Shown here: piece after piece, positions 44,310-53,568 of the stretch | Numbering within the stretch: the stretch's first letter is position 1 | Layout of the letters: each line of letters opens with the position of its first letter | NCBI GenBank assembly: GCA_964251665.1 | Contig: CAXUKO010000001.1 | Location: 1 to 64,000 of the forward strand | Reading direction: 5' to 3' | DNA: 64,000 nt | From: JBBQLG01 sp964251665 | GTDB taxonomy: Bacteria > Bacteroidota > Bacteroidia > Cytophagales > Spirosomataceae | The notes under the pieces: generated by a model | The model's database searches: none | What the model was told of the DNA's origin: nothing | Seen by the model: only the letters and a program-made list of their open reading frames with translations | Position numbers and translations under genes: made by a program

Positions 44310-45538
44310 GCGGGCACGGGATGGGAAGGCTGTTCGGTTACTAACCGGTATAATTCTTTAAACGTCTCCTGCAATACTGTCCGCCCGTCGCCTTCAACCA
44401 GTGATGCATCCAGCCGACGGTTAAATACGTCGAGGTGGGATAAATCCTGCAACTGCGTATCGGCCACAAACAGCGAATCCAGGCCTTTGAGCTTATTGCG
44501 AAACGTAAGTCGGGGTTTGGCAATCATAAAATGAGCCTGGGCATAGTCGCGCTGAAGCAGGCCAAAATGCGTTCGGAGGGTATGGCTTTCGTTTTCTTCT
44601 TCCACCAGCAACTCGACCAGCGTTGGTAAATCGGCTGTTTCGGGAAGTTCTGCCAGGGCATCCCGCACTTCATCCAGCGTGCCGCTTACCTGTCGTAATG
44701 ACCGGGAGCGGGGCACCAGAATCGTGTCGATCTGAACAAGCTGGCCATTCTCCAGCGTAAGTTCAAGGAGCTGGTGACGATTATCCCGTTCACCAAAACT
44801 CAATGGAATGGGGGAACCACTGTAGCGGACAGCATCACCGGAACCTACTTTCTGGGGTACGTGAATATGACCCAAGGCCACATAATCGAAGCCCTCCGGG
44901 AAGTGATCGGAGCCAAAAGCCGCCTGCCCGCCGATGGTGTGTATCTCACGTTCACTTTCTGAAATGGTCGCTCCGTTAACGTAAAGATGCCCCATTGCCA
45001 GCACCGGTACGTCCTTGAATTCAGTCCGGCAATGGTCGGCGATGCGCTCGTAGTGATTGCGAATACCCATCCGTACGGCTTCGATGCGGTCATCGTAGTT
45101 CTGTCCCGAGATAGACTGCCGTAAGTCGCTGTCGCGGAGATAGGGCACGGCCGCGATGAGTAAATCCGTCGAGCCACTGGTTATCCGCAGGACTTCATCT
45201 ACGCAGTTGCCAGTCGTACAGCCTACAACGTGAATGTCTAAGTGCTTCAAAAGATTACGGGGTGCATTTAGTTTCCCCGGAGAATCATGGTTACCACCTG
45301 TAATGATTACTTTACATTGAAGTGCCTGTAGCTGGGTCAGGAAGTGATAATACAACTGCATCGACCCGTCATTCGGGTTGGTTGTGTCGAACACATCGCC
45401 CGATATAAGCAGAACATCTATCTCCCGCTCTTCAATTGTCGTAACTAACCATGTCAGAAACCGGTCATGGTCATCAACGAGCTCGTGCTTATAAAGCCGC
45501 TTCCCTAAGTGCCAGTCGGCCGTGTGTAAAATCTTCAT
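44306..45538 (-). CDS. sbcD: Exonuclease subunit SbcD (Mre11-like)
   Basis: A 410-residue metal-dependent nuclease. The phosphoesterase motifs are present: HTADWHLGK (about 4-12), SGDVFDTTNP (about 46-55), GGNHDSPGK (about 82-90) and ALGHIHVPQ near 223. A C-terminal capping region follows. It forms a complex with SbcC, encoded immediately downstream. The 5' end has no clear neighbour; a 180-bp gap with a hairpin separates it from the gene at 45719. Confidence 0.94.
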   Translation of the reverse strand: MKILHTADWHLGKRLYKHELVDDHDRFLTWLVTTIEEREIDVLLISGDVFDTTNPNDGSMQLYYHFLTQLQALQCKVIITGGNHDSPGKLNAPRNLLKHLDIHVVGCTTGNCVDEVLRITSGSTDLLIAAVPYLRDSDLRQSISGQNYDDRIEAVRMGIRNHYERIADHCRTEFKDVPVLAMGHLYVNGATISESEREIHTIGGQAAFGSDHFPEGFDYVALGHIHVPQKVGSGDAVRYSGSPIPLSFGERDNRHQLLELTLENGQLVQIDTILVPRSRSLRQVSGTLDEVRDALAELPETADLPTLVELLVEEENESHTLRTHFGLLQRDYAQAHFMIAKPRLTFRNKLKGLDSLFVADTQLQDLSHLDVFNRRLDASLVEGDGRTVLQETFKELYRLVTEQPSHPVPA

Positions 45539-45661
45539 GCGTAATCAGGATAGTACGGCCAGTTCAGACAAAACCTTATCGCAAGTTAACGCAACCCGGT
45601 GGAAGGAAGTGAGAAATTTATCACGAAAACGGTCTGTCAGGCTTAATAGGGATAAAAAGCA

Positions 45662-45692
45662 AACGTCTCCCGGTTGATTGCCGGGAGACGTT
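45662..45692 (-). terminator. Rho-independent terminator
   Basis: Arms AACGTCTCCCGG (45662-45673) and CCGGGAGACGTT (45681-45692) with a seven-base loop. On the minus strand TTTGCTTTTT follows, so it ends the 45719-46369 gene. Confidence 0.83.
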
Positions 45693-45718
45693 CTGAAGAG
45701 TTTCAACCTGCAACCGCT

Positions 45719-46369
45719 TTACAAGGCGCCTTTTACAAAATTTAGCACTGAACCCAGTTCCGTACGTACAGCTGGTTCGGCTACGGCAGCGGCCGCCCCT
45801 CCCCCTTTCAGTTTCGATAACGTGCCTAAAGCTCCATTGATAATCGAACTTCCCGCGCTTGACGTACCGCCACCCAAAGCAGGCAGGGCACTTTTCAGAA
45901 TGCCGAGGTTAGATGTCAGGCCGCCAACGTTGGCGAGTAGACTGCTGCCACCCATAAGTTGCTCAAGTTTATTACCGGCAAAGGCCATCTTAGCCAGCCC
46001 AATGGCTTTTTGCAGAATATTGCCACTCAATGCACCAGAGGTTGCCAGCGGCACCAGTTTTTTCAGGTTGCTGGCCTGACTAAGTAGTTTGTCCTTAAAG
46101 CTGGTCGTGCTGTTTTTCGCTTCCGTTTCCAGGGCCGTTGCGCTGGTTTGTAGTGCCTGAGCCGCAGCGGCCTTATCACTGGCTGCCTGCGCGGTAACAG
46201 CTTTGTCCAGCAGCGCAACGGTGCTATCAGCGGTCGTTTGCGTGACTGGCTCAACGGGTACACCGGGAGCCATGGCTGTCTTCTCCGACATGTTGTTCAT
46301 CAGGTTGTTCTGGGCCTGTGCGACGACTGACGTCAGCAGCAGCGCTAAACTCAATAGGGCGTTTTTCAT
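45719..46369 (-). CDS. Secreted Ala-rich protein of unknown function
   Basis: A 216-residue protein with a clear signal peptide (MKNALLSLALLLTSVVAQAQ). The mature part is rich in Ala, Leu, Ser and Gly, helical in the first half (STVALLDKAVTAQAASDKAAAAQ) and low-complexity in the second (LGGGTSSAGSSIINGALG; KLKGGGAAAAVAEP). No cysteines, no recognised domain. A terminator follows it and the OmpA lipoprotein gene is divergent, so it is probably expressed alone. Periplasmic or secreted location is inferred from the signal only. Confidence 0.7.
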   Translation of the reverse strand: MKNALLSLALLLTSVVAQAQNNLMNNMSEKTAMAPGVPVEPVTQTTADSTVALLDKAVTAQAASDKAAAAQALQTSATALETEAKNSTTSFKDKLLSQASNLKKLVPLATSGALSGNILQKAIGLAKMAFAGNKLEQLMGGSSLLANVGGLTSNLGILKSALPALGGGTSSAGSSIINGALGTLSKLKGGGAAAAVAEPAVRTELGSVLNFVKGAL

Positions 46370-46463
46370 GTTGTTTAAGCGTTAATTGCTACGAAATATA
46401 CAGGTATCCACTTGATTTTATGGCTCGTGCCCTTACTGGAATTCTGAATATTTCGGTAAGGCA

Positions 46464-46496
46464 TTGTGAGTAGAAGCAAACAGTGTATTAATTTTG
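46464..46496 (+). promoter_or_regulatory. Promoter of the OmpA-family gene
   Basis: TAATTTTG (46489-46496) is an exact TAnnTTTG, with ATTG (TTG at 46464-46466) 22 bases upstream. Start of transcription would be near 46503, 50 bases before the ATG. Confidence 0.5.
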
Positions 46497-46552
46497 AAGT
46501 TGTATGCTTCTAACGGTGTTAGTCGTTATAAACCTGTATTCTAATCTGTATT

Positions 46553-47440
46553 ATGAAAAAAGTGATAATTGGCTGCGCTATGCTGGCCCTTTTTTCGGCC
46601 TCATCCTGCAAAAGCAAGAAACGACTTCTTGAACTACAGTCGTTGCAGGCCGCCCATGAAAAAACCCTCGCCAGCCTGAACGATTGCGATAAACGTACCG
46701 CCGATTTGCAGGCCTCTTTGCGGGGCCGTGAGTCAGATTTGCAGGCTAAAGACAAGCAGCTGGGTGACTTGCAGGCTCAGATCGACTATCTGAAAAAGAC
46801 CAACACGAACCTGCTGGACCGCATGTCGGATCTGTCTATCGTAAGCAAGTCCGGGGCGGAGAGCATCCGTAAATCGCTCGAAACGCTGAATGAGCAAACC
46901 AAAACGGTGAACAACCTGAATTCGTCGATTCAACGCAAGGATTCGCTGAATTTATCTCTGGTTATGAACCTGAAGCGGTCACTGGCTGATATTAACGATC
47001 AGGACGTGCAGGTGGAAGTGAAAAAGGGCGTTGTGTATGTCTCTATCTCTGATAAATTGCTCTACCCATCGGGCAAATACGACGTAAATCCACAGGCCGA
47101 AACCGTGTTGGAAAAAGTAGCGCGGGTGATCAATGACCATAATGAACTGGACGTTCTGATTGAAGGGCATACCGATGCCGTACCCATTTCGACCAGCCTG
47201 ATTAAAGACAACTGGGACTTGAGTGCCCTGCGGGCTACGTCGGTGGCGCGTCTGCTGCAAACTAAGTTTGGGGTTAAACCAGACCGGTTAACGGCGGGTG
47301 GCCGGTCGGAATTTGCGCCGAAAACCGATAACGCTACGGCTGATGGCCGCCGGGTGAATCGCCGGACGGAAATTATCCTGACGCCTAAATTAGATCAGTT
47401 CTTCAACCTCCTGGCACCCGCTCAACAGAGCAGCCGGTAG
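46553..47440 (+). CDS. OmpA-family lipoprotein
   Basis: A 295-residue outer-membrane lipoprotein. The signal ends in FSASSC, putting the lipid on the Cys near residue 19. A coiled coil (about 22-130, LLELQSLQAAHEKTLASL...LNSSIQRKDSLNL) links to an OmpA C-terminal peptidoglycan-binding domain (about 160-285) with VLIEGHTDAVPI, the peptidoglycan-contacting Asp/Arg region NWDLSALRATSVARLL and DGRRVNRRTEIIL. It should tie the outer membrane to the wall. It is monocistronic. Confidence 0.85.
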   Translation: MKKVIIGCAMLALFSASSCKSKKRLLELQSLQAAHEKTLASLNDCDKRTADLQASLRGRESDLQAKDKQLGDLQAQIDYLKKTNTNLLDRMSDLSIVSKSGAESIRKSLETLNEQTKTVNNLNSSIQRKDSLNLSLVMNLKRSLADINDQDVQVEVKKGVVYVSISDKLLYPSGKYDVNPQAETVLEKVARVINDHNELDVLIEGHTDAVPISTSLIKDNWDLSALRATSVARLLQTKFGVKPDRLTAGGRSEFAPKTDNATADGRRVNRRTEIILTPKLDQFFNLLAPAQQSSR

Positions 47441-47450
47441 TAGTAGACAA

Positions 47451-47529
47451 GTCAATAAGCGGCTACGCCCAAGTCAGTAAGTCTTCCCGAACGAAGCACT
47501 TATTGACTTGGGCGTAGCCGCTTACTGAC
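47451..47529. terminator. 31-bp-armed hairpin between convergent genes
   Basis: Arms 47451-47481 and 47499-47529 pair at 29 of 31 positions, plus one G-U, around a 17-base loop. Each arm also contains a GTCARTAAG direct repeat at both ends. It lies between the OmpA gene and the aldose-epimerase-like gene. Confidence 0.7.
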
Positions 47530-47533
47530 TTAT

Positions 47534-48403
47534 TTACGCCACATCAATACTAAATCCGGCCTCGAATACGCTGCCAGCCTCAATGTGCTGAATGAGTTCT
47601 TTCTGATCTATTGGTTTTGGCTCACCTTCCGAATCAGCGCAGCCCAGCCAGGGTTCAATGCAGACAAAAGGCGCACCGGGTTTTGCCCACAATCCCAGAT
47701 AAGGAAAATTACGGAACGTAACCGTTATTGAGTGGTCATTACGATTACTTTTCAGTACTACCCGGCGCGATTGCAGGTTCTTAAACACCAGCGCATCGTT
47801 GTCGAAAAGATGTTTTGTCAACGGGAGGTCGCGCCCTTGTAAGGCAACGGGCTGGGTTTCGCCCGAAAATAACCCATCTGCACCCAGTAAATGGGTTTCC
47901 AGAGCCTCGTCCTGCTCGAACTCGATGGCGTAGTCTTCGTAAGTCTCTCCGGGCAAGAATGGCACGTTAAAGGCAGGATGCGCCCCCACAGAAAACCACA
48001 TAACGTCTTTTCCCGCGTTGACCACCCGGTACGTTACAGCTACCTGTGGTCCATTCAGTTCGTAAATAAGCTGAAAGTTGAATACGAATGGATACTTCTC
48101 CCGCATCACATCAGTTGACTGTAGCGAGAAAACGGCGCGGGTTTGAGTCGATTCAATTTCTGTAAATACGGATTGCCGGGCGAACCCATGCCGCTCCATC
48201 GGATACGGTCGCCCGTTAATGAGCAATTGGTTATTTAAACAACCGCCGACGACCGGGAACAGATTGGGCGCGTGCCAGGCCCAGACCGCCGGATCGGCCT
48301 GCCAGAGGTGCTCAATTTGGGAACTGAGGTTATAAATTGACGTTAGTTCGGCTCCTTTCGGGCGAATCTGAACGCGAAGGAATTCATTTTGTAAGGTAGC
48401 CAT
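47534..48403 (-). CDS. Aldose 1-epimerase family protein
   Basis: A 289-residue galactose-mutarotase-like beta-sandwich enzyme. The family features seen are NEFLRVQIRPKGAELTSIYN at the start, WHAPNLFPVVGGCLNN, GFARQSVF, SVGAHPAFNVPF with the His and the Glu near the end (CIEPWLGCADSEGEPKP). This resembles the subgroup of hexose-6-phosphate or unspecified sugar mutarotases, not canonical GalM. Cytoplasmic. Substrate unknown. It is close to and codirectional with the T9SS protease gene (12-bp gap), whose function differs; the two may share a transcript by chance. Confidence 0.8.
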   Translation of the reverse strand: MATLQNEFLRVQIRPKGAELTSIYNLSSQIEHLWQADPAVWAWHAPNLFPVVGGCLNNQLLINGRPYPMERHGFARQSVFTEIESTQTRAVFSLQSTDVMREKYPFVFNFQLIYELNGPQVAVTYRVVNAGKDVMWFSVGAHPAFNVPFLPGETYEDYAIEFEQDEALETHLLGADGLFSGETQPVALQGRDLPLTKHLFDNDALVFKNLQSRRVVLKSNRNDHSITVTFRNFPYLGLWAKPGAPFVCIEPWLGCADSEGEPKPIDQKELIQHIEAGSVFEAGFSIDVA

Positions 48404-48415
48404 GCCGTTGCCTTG

Positions 48416-51052
48416 TTACTTTGTAATCAGCACTTTTTTCGTCAGCGTTGCATCGCCTGCCTGCAATTTCAGGAAGTAGAACCCCGTTGGTAGCTGACTC
48501 AGATCAAACTGGGTCTTAACGGACGTTCCGTTTACCGAAAGTGTTTGCTGACGGAGTGTTTGCCCGGCTGCATTCTGCACCGATAAACCTGCTTCTGCAA
48601 CCGGATTAGCCAGTTGAGCGTCGATGCGGATAGCACCGTTGGTTACTGGGTTTGGATACACCGAGAACGTACCAGCTGGATTTACCGGCTCCGATACGGC
48701 CAGTACCGGTGGTGGGGGTGGCACCTGAATCTGCAGGTTATCGATGGACCAGCCCCAGCCGTTTGTCAACTGATCAGCAAACAGCCGGAACCGGATCAGC
48801 ACTTGATCGTTGGGCCGGAAGTTCGCGCTGGTTTGCAACCCGATCTCCCGCCGATGATACAGGGCTGGTGTTCCTACGGCCACCGAATTTCGGTCGGGAA
48901 CAACGCCCGCGAACTTTGAATTAAAGGTGTTGAGCCAGTCGGTCTGCTCGCGGGAGTCATAGCCGTCGATGAAAGGGAGCCAGGTTTTTCCGTTGTCTTT
49001 CGACCCTTCAACAATCACGTAATCATAAAAACTGCTGTTAGCGAAAGTGGCGCTGTCGCTACTGAAAGAACTACCTGCATCGCCCGGCTCAACCAGCACA
49101 ATTTCGTTGAAGCGCATAATGGCACTGTCGGGATTGGCTTTAATCTGAATGGGGGCAAGCAGCGTGTAGGTGTAATTCGACTGATAATTCTGGTCGCTCC
49201 CGTTTCGGTAATTATGATCGGAATGGATGGCCGCATCCGTAAAGCTGGCCGGCTGGGTAATACTAAACCCCGTCCCGACGAAATCAGCCGCTGCCGTCGT
49301 GGGGTTATTAAAGGTATTCTGATACTGCGTTCGGACTGTTGCTTGTGGCGCAACAATCGACAGTTCATAGTAGCCTGTAGCCGGGCTAATGGTTTGGTTC
49401 TTATTTTTGGAATTATCACGGGCAACAATGCGGTACTGCACCCGGTCGCCCGCTTTCAATGCTGTTGCGAACCGGATTGTAGCCTGATATAGGCTATCCG
49501 TCGGGTCATCGTAGCGTGGCTGATACTGTAACGGCAGATTGGCCTGTGCTACACCGTTGATCAGGTATTCGACATACGCCGTACTAATGCCAAACGAACG
49601 GTCGTCTGTTATGCCGACATTAACCGGAATGGTACTGGCCTGACTCGTTAATAAAACGTTTGCTGTGGGCGAATACGTTACGCGGGGAGGCACATTGTCC
49701 GGCCCCAGTACGATCTGATAATAAACCTGTCCACCCGTCAGGTTCTTGCCGGGGTTAGAGAAGCTACGTCCAGAAGCATCCTGAGCCTGAAAAAAGTATT
49801 GAACGTTACCCAGAGCCTGCGCTGCGGGTAAGGTAAAGGCATAATTTTCCGCATCGAGCTTGGTCAGAGGGCCTTCCGTAAACGTCGTGCTGGCAGTTGG
49901 TGATATCGTTCCGACATGGTAAAAGAACCGAACCGAATTTGGTACGATGGTGGTATCGCTGACTACCCGGGTTTTAAAAACCAGATCCCGAACGTCTTCC
50001 TGATCGGTTAGTGGCGTGTGAAGCACGGAGGTCGTTTTCCACTCGATATCCGAAAAAATGCTGGTGACTATGGGGCCAGGCGTGTGAATAGCTTCGGCAG
50101 GGCCAATGGCGTAGGTCATCAGCGAGTTGATATTACCCGCCGGGTACGTCGATTCGTTGAGGTGGTAGAGCGTGGACCCCGTTGAGTAAGTGGCCGGTGC
50201 ATACAACCGCGCCCGTTGCCCGGTACGCTGTTGCAGAATAGGGCCGTTGAAATACAGGTTCCCTCCTACCAGCTGTTGATACAGCGCAGCCGACCCATTA
50301 GCATATTTCGACTCGTCAACCAAACGGTTTCCGGCCGTAGTCTCCACGAAATGATCAAATACAGACGGATTCTGGTAGCCTGCCAGTGTGTTATTGTCGC
50401 TGGGACGAATGTTGCCGGTAAACCCTAACCCGTGACCAATTTCGTGCAGTACTACCGAAACCAGATCGTATTGACCAGCGGGTGGATTACCATCCGTACC
50501 GAAATACCAGTTGAAATTTTTGTTGAACTCCGCACTTATATCGGCGTCGGCCGGGTCGTTCAGTGCACGGCGGGCAATTTTTTCGGCCAGTGCCACCGGA
50601 TATTCGCCAAAAGCCTTCTGCGTACCATCGGAGCCGACACGTGTAGTTGCCGGACCCGCCGAACCCAGAATGTTGGGGTCTTTAGACACCCATCTGGCTT
50701 TGATACGAATCGGTACCGGAGACACAATAATGGTAGACCAGATGTCTACCGCGAACTGGAATGCGGTTTGTGCTTCAGTCGAAAAGCCAGTATACTCGAC
50801 AATAAATGTGGCTGTAACGGCATCTGATTTTCCCGCGGCCTTTCGAGCGCTGCGCGTAGCATCAACACCTACTTTGGTAAAGGCGTTAATGGGCGAGGCC
50901 GGGCATTCGATGATCGTCCCCGGCAGGGTTCGCTGTTGACGTACAAACCGCCCGTAAGTTGTTGGTTGTGGAACCGATTTCTGGGCGAAGGCAGGCCCAA
51001 CCACAAGTAAACCGGCATATGCCAGCAAACAAGCAATGTATAGTTGTTTCAT
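48416..51052 (-). CDS. Secreted metalloprotease with T9SS type A sorting domain
   Basis: An 878-residue exported protein. Signal peptide (MKQLYIACLLAYAGLLVVGPAFAQ), then a domain of about 80-350 with the zinc motif VVLHEIGHGLGF near residues 200-211. Beta-rich domains follow (about 360-800). The last 75 residues (FSVYPNPV...ASTGFYFLKLQ-type ending GDATLTKKVLITK) are a type IX secretion sorting domain, which is cut off after passage through the outer membrane. The protein should be a cell-surface or released protease. The substrate is unknown. Confidence 0.86.
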   Translation of the reverse strand: MKQLYIACLLAYAGLLVVGPAFAQKSVPQPTTYGRFVRQQRTLPGTIIECPASPINAFTKVGVDATRSARKAAGKSDAVTATFIVEYTGFSTEAQTAFQFAVDIWSTIIVSPVPIRIKARWVSKDPNILGSAGPATTRVGSDGTQKAFGEYPVALAEKIARRALNDPADADISAEFNKNFNWYFGTDGNPPAGQYDLVSVVLHEIGHGLGFTGNIRPSDNNTLAGYQNPSVFDHFVETTAGNRLVDESKYANGSAALYQQLVGGNLYFNGPILQQRTGQRARLYAPATYSTGSTLYHLNESTYPAGNINSLMTYAIGPAEAIHTPGPIVTSIFSDIEWKTTSVLHTPLTDQEDVRDLVFKTRVVSDTTIVPNSVRFFYHVGTISPTASTTFTEGPLTKLDAENYAFTLPAAQALGNVQYFFQAQDASGRSFSNPGKNLTGGQVYYQIVLGPDNVPPRVTYSPTANVLLTSQASTIPVNVGITDDRSFGISTAYVEYLINGVAQANLPLQYQPRYDDPTDSLYQATIRFATALKAGDRVQYRIVARDNSKNKNQTISPATGYYELSIVAPQATVRTQYQNTFNNPTTAAADFVGTGFSITQPASFTDAAIHSDHNYRNGSDQNYQSNYTYTLLAPIQIKANPDSAIMRFNEIVLVEPGDAGSSFSSDSATFANSSFYDYVIVEGSKDNGKTWLPFIDGYDSREQTDWLNTFNSKFAGVVPDRNSVAVGTPALYHRREIGLQTSANFRPNDQVLIRFRLFADQLTNGWGWSIDNLQIQVPPPPPVLAVSEPVNPAGTFSVYPNPVTNGAIRIDAQLANPVAEAGLSVQNAAGQTLRQQTLSVNGTSVKTQFDLSQLPTGFYFLKLQAGDATLTKKVLITK

Positions 51053-51114
51053 GAAGCAAAAATCAGCAGGTTAAACGTTTCTACCTACAACGCTAAATAG
51101 GTTTATTTATGCTG

Positions 51115-51516
51115 TTAGGTGGTGGCCTGCTTTAGCACCAGCGATACGGAGTTCAGGCAATAGCGCTGCCCCGTTGGTGCCGGTCCGTCATCAAAAACGT
51201 GGCCTAAGTGGGCATCGCATACGTTGCAAAGCACTTCTACCCGGACCATCCCGTAGCTTACGTCTTTTTCCAGGCGGATGCGTTCGGGATCAATGGGTTC
51301 GGTAAAACTGGGCCAGCCTGTGCCCGACTCAAACTTGGTGGTGGATTCGAATAGTTCGGTGCCGCAGCATACGCACGCATACAGGCCGGGGTCGTGCGCT
51401 TCGCAGTATTTGCCGGTAAAGGCTCGTTCAGTGCCTTTTTGCCGGGTCACCCGGTATTGTTCCGGTGTTAAGATGGCACGCCACTCGGCATCGGATTTTG
51501 TTATTTTCTGAATCAT
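51115..51516 (-). CDS. msrB: Peptide-methionine (R)-S-oxide reductase
   Basis: A 133-residue enzyme that repairs oxidised methionine (R form) in proteins. Two zinc CxxC pairs (CVCC near 49-52 and CNVC near 97-100), the substrate motif GTGWPSFTEPI and the catalytic Cys in RYCLNSVSLV are all present. Length and order agree with MsrB; no MsrA domain is fused. It lies alone, 62 bp downstream of the T9SS protease start, on the same strand. Confidence 0.95.
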   Translation of the reverse strand: MIQKITKSDAEWRAILTPEQYRVTRQKGTERAFTGKYCEAHDPGLYACVCCGTELFESTTKFESGTGWPSFTEPIDPERIRLEKDVSYGMVRVEVLCNVCDAHLGHVFDDGPAPTGQRYCLNSVSLVLKQATT

Positions 51517-51591
51517 GCAGGTAGTAGTTTACTGGAAATAGGTACGCTGTTTATCAAACAAGCTGTTCGCTGATTTGTCTGCTAACGGGTG

Positions 51592-51599
51592 TAAATTTG
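51592..51599 (+). promoter_or_regulatory. -7 element of recQ promoter
   Basis: TAAATTTG is an exact TAnnTTTG, 22 bases before the recQ ATG. A TTTG at 51574-51577 is only 14 bases upstream, so the -33 is not convincing. Confidence 0.4.
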
Positions 51600-51621
51600 C
51601 ATCACTGGGAGCAACCTACGC

Positions 51622-53562
51622 ATGACCGTTCGGCAGATATTAACGCAGTTTTGGGGATACGATACCTTCCGCCCGTTGCAGGAAGAGATCGTGAATACGG
51701 TTTTAAGCGGGCAGGATACGCTGGTGCTGATGCCTACCGGTGGGGGTAAATCCATCTGTTTTCAGGTACCGGCCCTGGCCATGCCCGGCGTGTGTATTGT
51801 CGTAACGCCCCTGATTGCCCTTATGCGCGATCAGGTCGAGCAACTTCGCCGACGGGGTATTCCGGCCGCTGCGTTGCATTCCGGTATGCACTGGCGCGAG
51901 ATTGATACCACGCTGGATAACTGCATTTACGGCAACACAAAATTCCTCTACGTATCACCCGAGCGGCTCCGTACCGAAATCATGATTGAGCGGACCAAGC
52001 AGATGAACGTTTGTCTGCTTGCCGTTGATGAGGCTCACTGCATTTCGGCCTGGGGCTACGACTTCCGCCCGCCTTACCTGCAAATCGCGGAGTTCCGCGA
52101 GCTAATTCCCGACGTACCCATTATCGCCCTGACCGCTTCGGCCACGCCCGAGGTACAGACTGACATTCAGGAGAAGCTGGCTATGCGCTCCCGAACCGTC
52201 GGGGATGCGGCCAACCAACCGCCCGTGGTGTTTCGACAGACGTTTGCCCGGCCTAACCTGTCCTATTCGGCGATTTTAGAAGAAAACAAACAACAGCGGA
52301 TGCTGAAGGTGCTGACCAATGTACCCGGTACGGCCATCGTTTATGTTCGTAGCCGCCGGCAGACCGAGCAACTGGCTGAATGGTTAGTGCGTTCGGGCGT
52401 TCCGGCTGATTTTTACCACGCCGGGTTGGACTCTAAACAGCGGGCGGCTAAACAGGACGCCTGGCTTAACGACAAATGTCGGGTCATTGTGGCTACAAAC
52501 GCCTTCGGGATGGGTATTGACAAGCCGAACGTACGGGTGGTGATTCACCTCGAAGTACCCGATACGCTGGAGGCTTATTATCAGGAAGCAGGTCGGGCGG
52601 GTCGCGATGGGCAGAAAGCCTACGCGGTGATGCTCTATAACAAGGCCGACCTGTCGACGCTGGAGTTTCGGACGGAGCAGCAATACCCGCCCGTCGAACT
52701 GCTCAAGCGGGTGTATCAGGCACTGGCTAACTACACGGCCGTACCCGTTGGCGGGGGCGAGTTCAGCGACTTTGATTTCGACTTAGCTGCGTTTACAACT
52801 ACCTTCAAACTGCCGCCCCAGGAAACGCATTACGCCCTAAAGATTTTGCAACATGAAGGGTTTATCGACCTGAGCGAAGCTTATTTTCACCCATCAAAGC
52901 TCGTTTTTACGCTCGATAACCGGCAGTTGTACGAGTTTCAGGTCATGAATCCCAACCTGGATTCATTCATCAAGCTGCTGCTGCGAATGTACGGGGGGGA
53001 AGTCTTCACCGACTTCACGACCATTTCGGAAGCGGCTCTGGCGCGGGCCTTCATGATCGACCAGTCCGAGATTATGGCTATGCTCGATCATCTGCACGAG
53101 CGGGGTGTCATTTTGTACGATAAGCAAAAAGACAAACCGCAACTTACCTTTCTGACGCCACGCATCCATGCCGAGCAGTTGCCGCTCAATTTCTACGAGC
53201 TTGAACAGACAAAGCAACGGGCATTAGCCAAAGTCCGGGCAGCACTGCATTATGCACAGCACCCGGTTCAATGCCGGACTCGGCTCATTCAGGCATATTT
53301 CGGTGAGGAACCAGACCAGGCCTGTGGCATTTGCGATAATTGCTTGGCAAAGAAGAAAACGCTCGAATCGGCTTCGTCCGCTGTTCGGGAGCAGGTGCGC
53401 CAATACGTGGCTATTGCCAACGGTCCCGGCATCTCGCCCCGCCAGTTAGCTGACTATTTCAAAACAGCGGAGGCTGAAACCCTGGCTCAAACCGTCCGGC
53501 AGATGCTGGCTGAGGAAGAACTGCGCTACACCAAAGGCGGAAATCTGACGCTGAACGGGTAG
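51622..53562 (+). CDS. recQ: RecQ-family ATP-dependent DNA helicase
   Basis: A 646-residue 3'-5' helicase for recombination and repair. Helicase motifs: Walker A MPTGGGKSICFQ (about 36-47), DEAH box AVDEAHCISAWG near 137, TASAT, and motif VI QEAGRAGRDGQ near 320. A domain of about 200 residues (KRVYQALANYTAVPVGGG to PLNFYELEQTK) then precedes a zinc site CRTRLIQAYFGE-PDQACGICDNC (about 552-576). Only a short Cterminal domain follows and no clear HRDC. The zinc site is far from the helicase core compared with E. coli RecQ; similar proteins occur in Bacteroidota. Its stop is 6 bp from that of recF. Confidence 0.88.
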   Translation: MTVRQILTQFWGYDTFRPLQEEIVNTVLSGQDTLVLMPTGGGKSICFQVPALAMPGVCIVVTPLIALMRDQVEQLRRRGIPAAALHSGMHWREIDTTLDNCIYGNTKFLYVSPERLRTEIMIERTKQMNVCLLAVDEAHCISAWGYDFRPPYLQIAEFRELIPDVPIIALTASATPEVQTDIQEKLAMRSRTVGDAANQPPVVFRQTFARPNLSYSAILEENKQQRMLKVLTNVPGTAIVYVRSRRQTEQLAEWLVRSGVPADFYHAGLDSKQRAAKQDAWLNDKCRVIVATNAFGMGIDKPNVRVVIHLEVPDTLEAYYQEAGRAGRDGQKAYAVMLYNKADLSTLEFRTEQQYPPVELLKRVYQALANYTAVPVGGGEFSDFDFDLAAFTTTFKLPPQETHYALKILQHEGFIDLSEAYFHPSKLVFTLDNRQLYEFQVMNPNLDSFIKLLLRMYGGEVFTDFTTISEAALARAFMIDQSEIMAMLDHLHERGVILYDKQKDKPQLTFLTPRIHAEQLPLNFYELEQTKQRALAKVRAALHYAQHPVQCRTRLIQAYFGEEPDQACGICDNCLAKKKTLESASSAVREQVRQYVAIANGPGISPRQLADYFKTAEAETLAQTVRQMLAEEELRYTKGGNLTLNG

Positions 53563-53568
53563 CACCTG

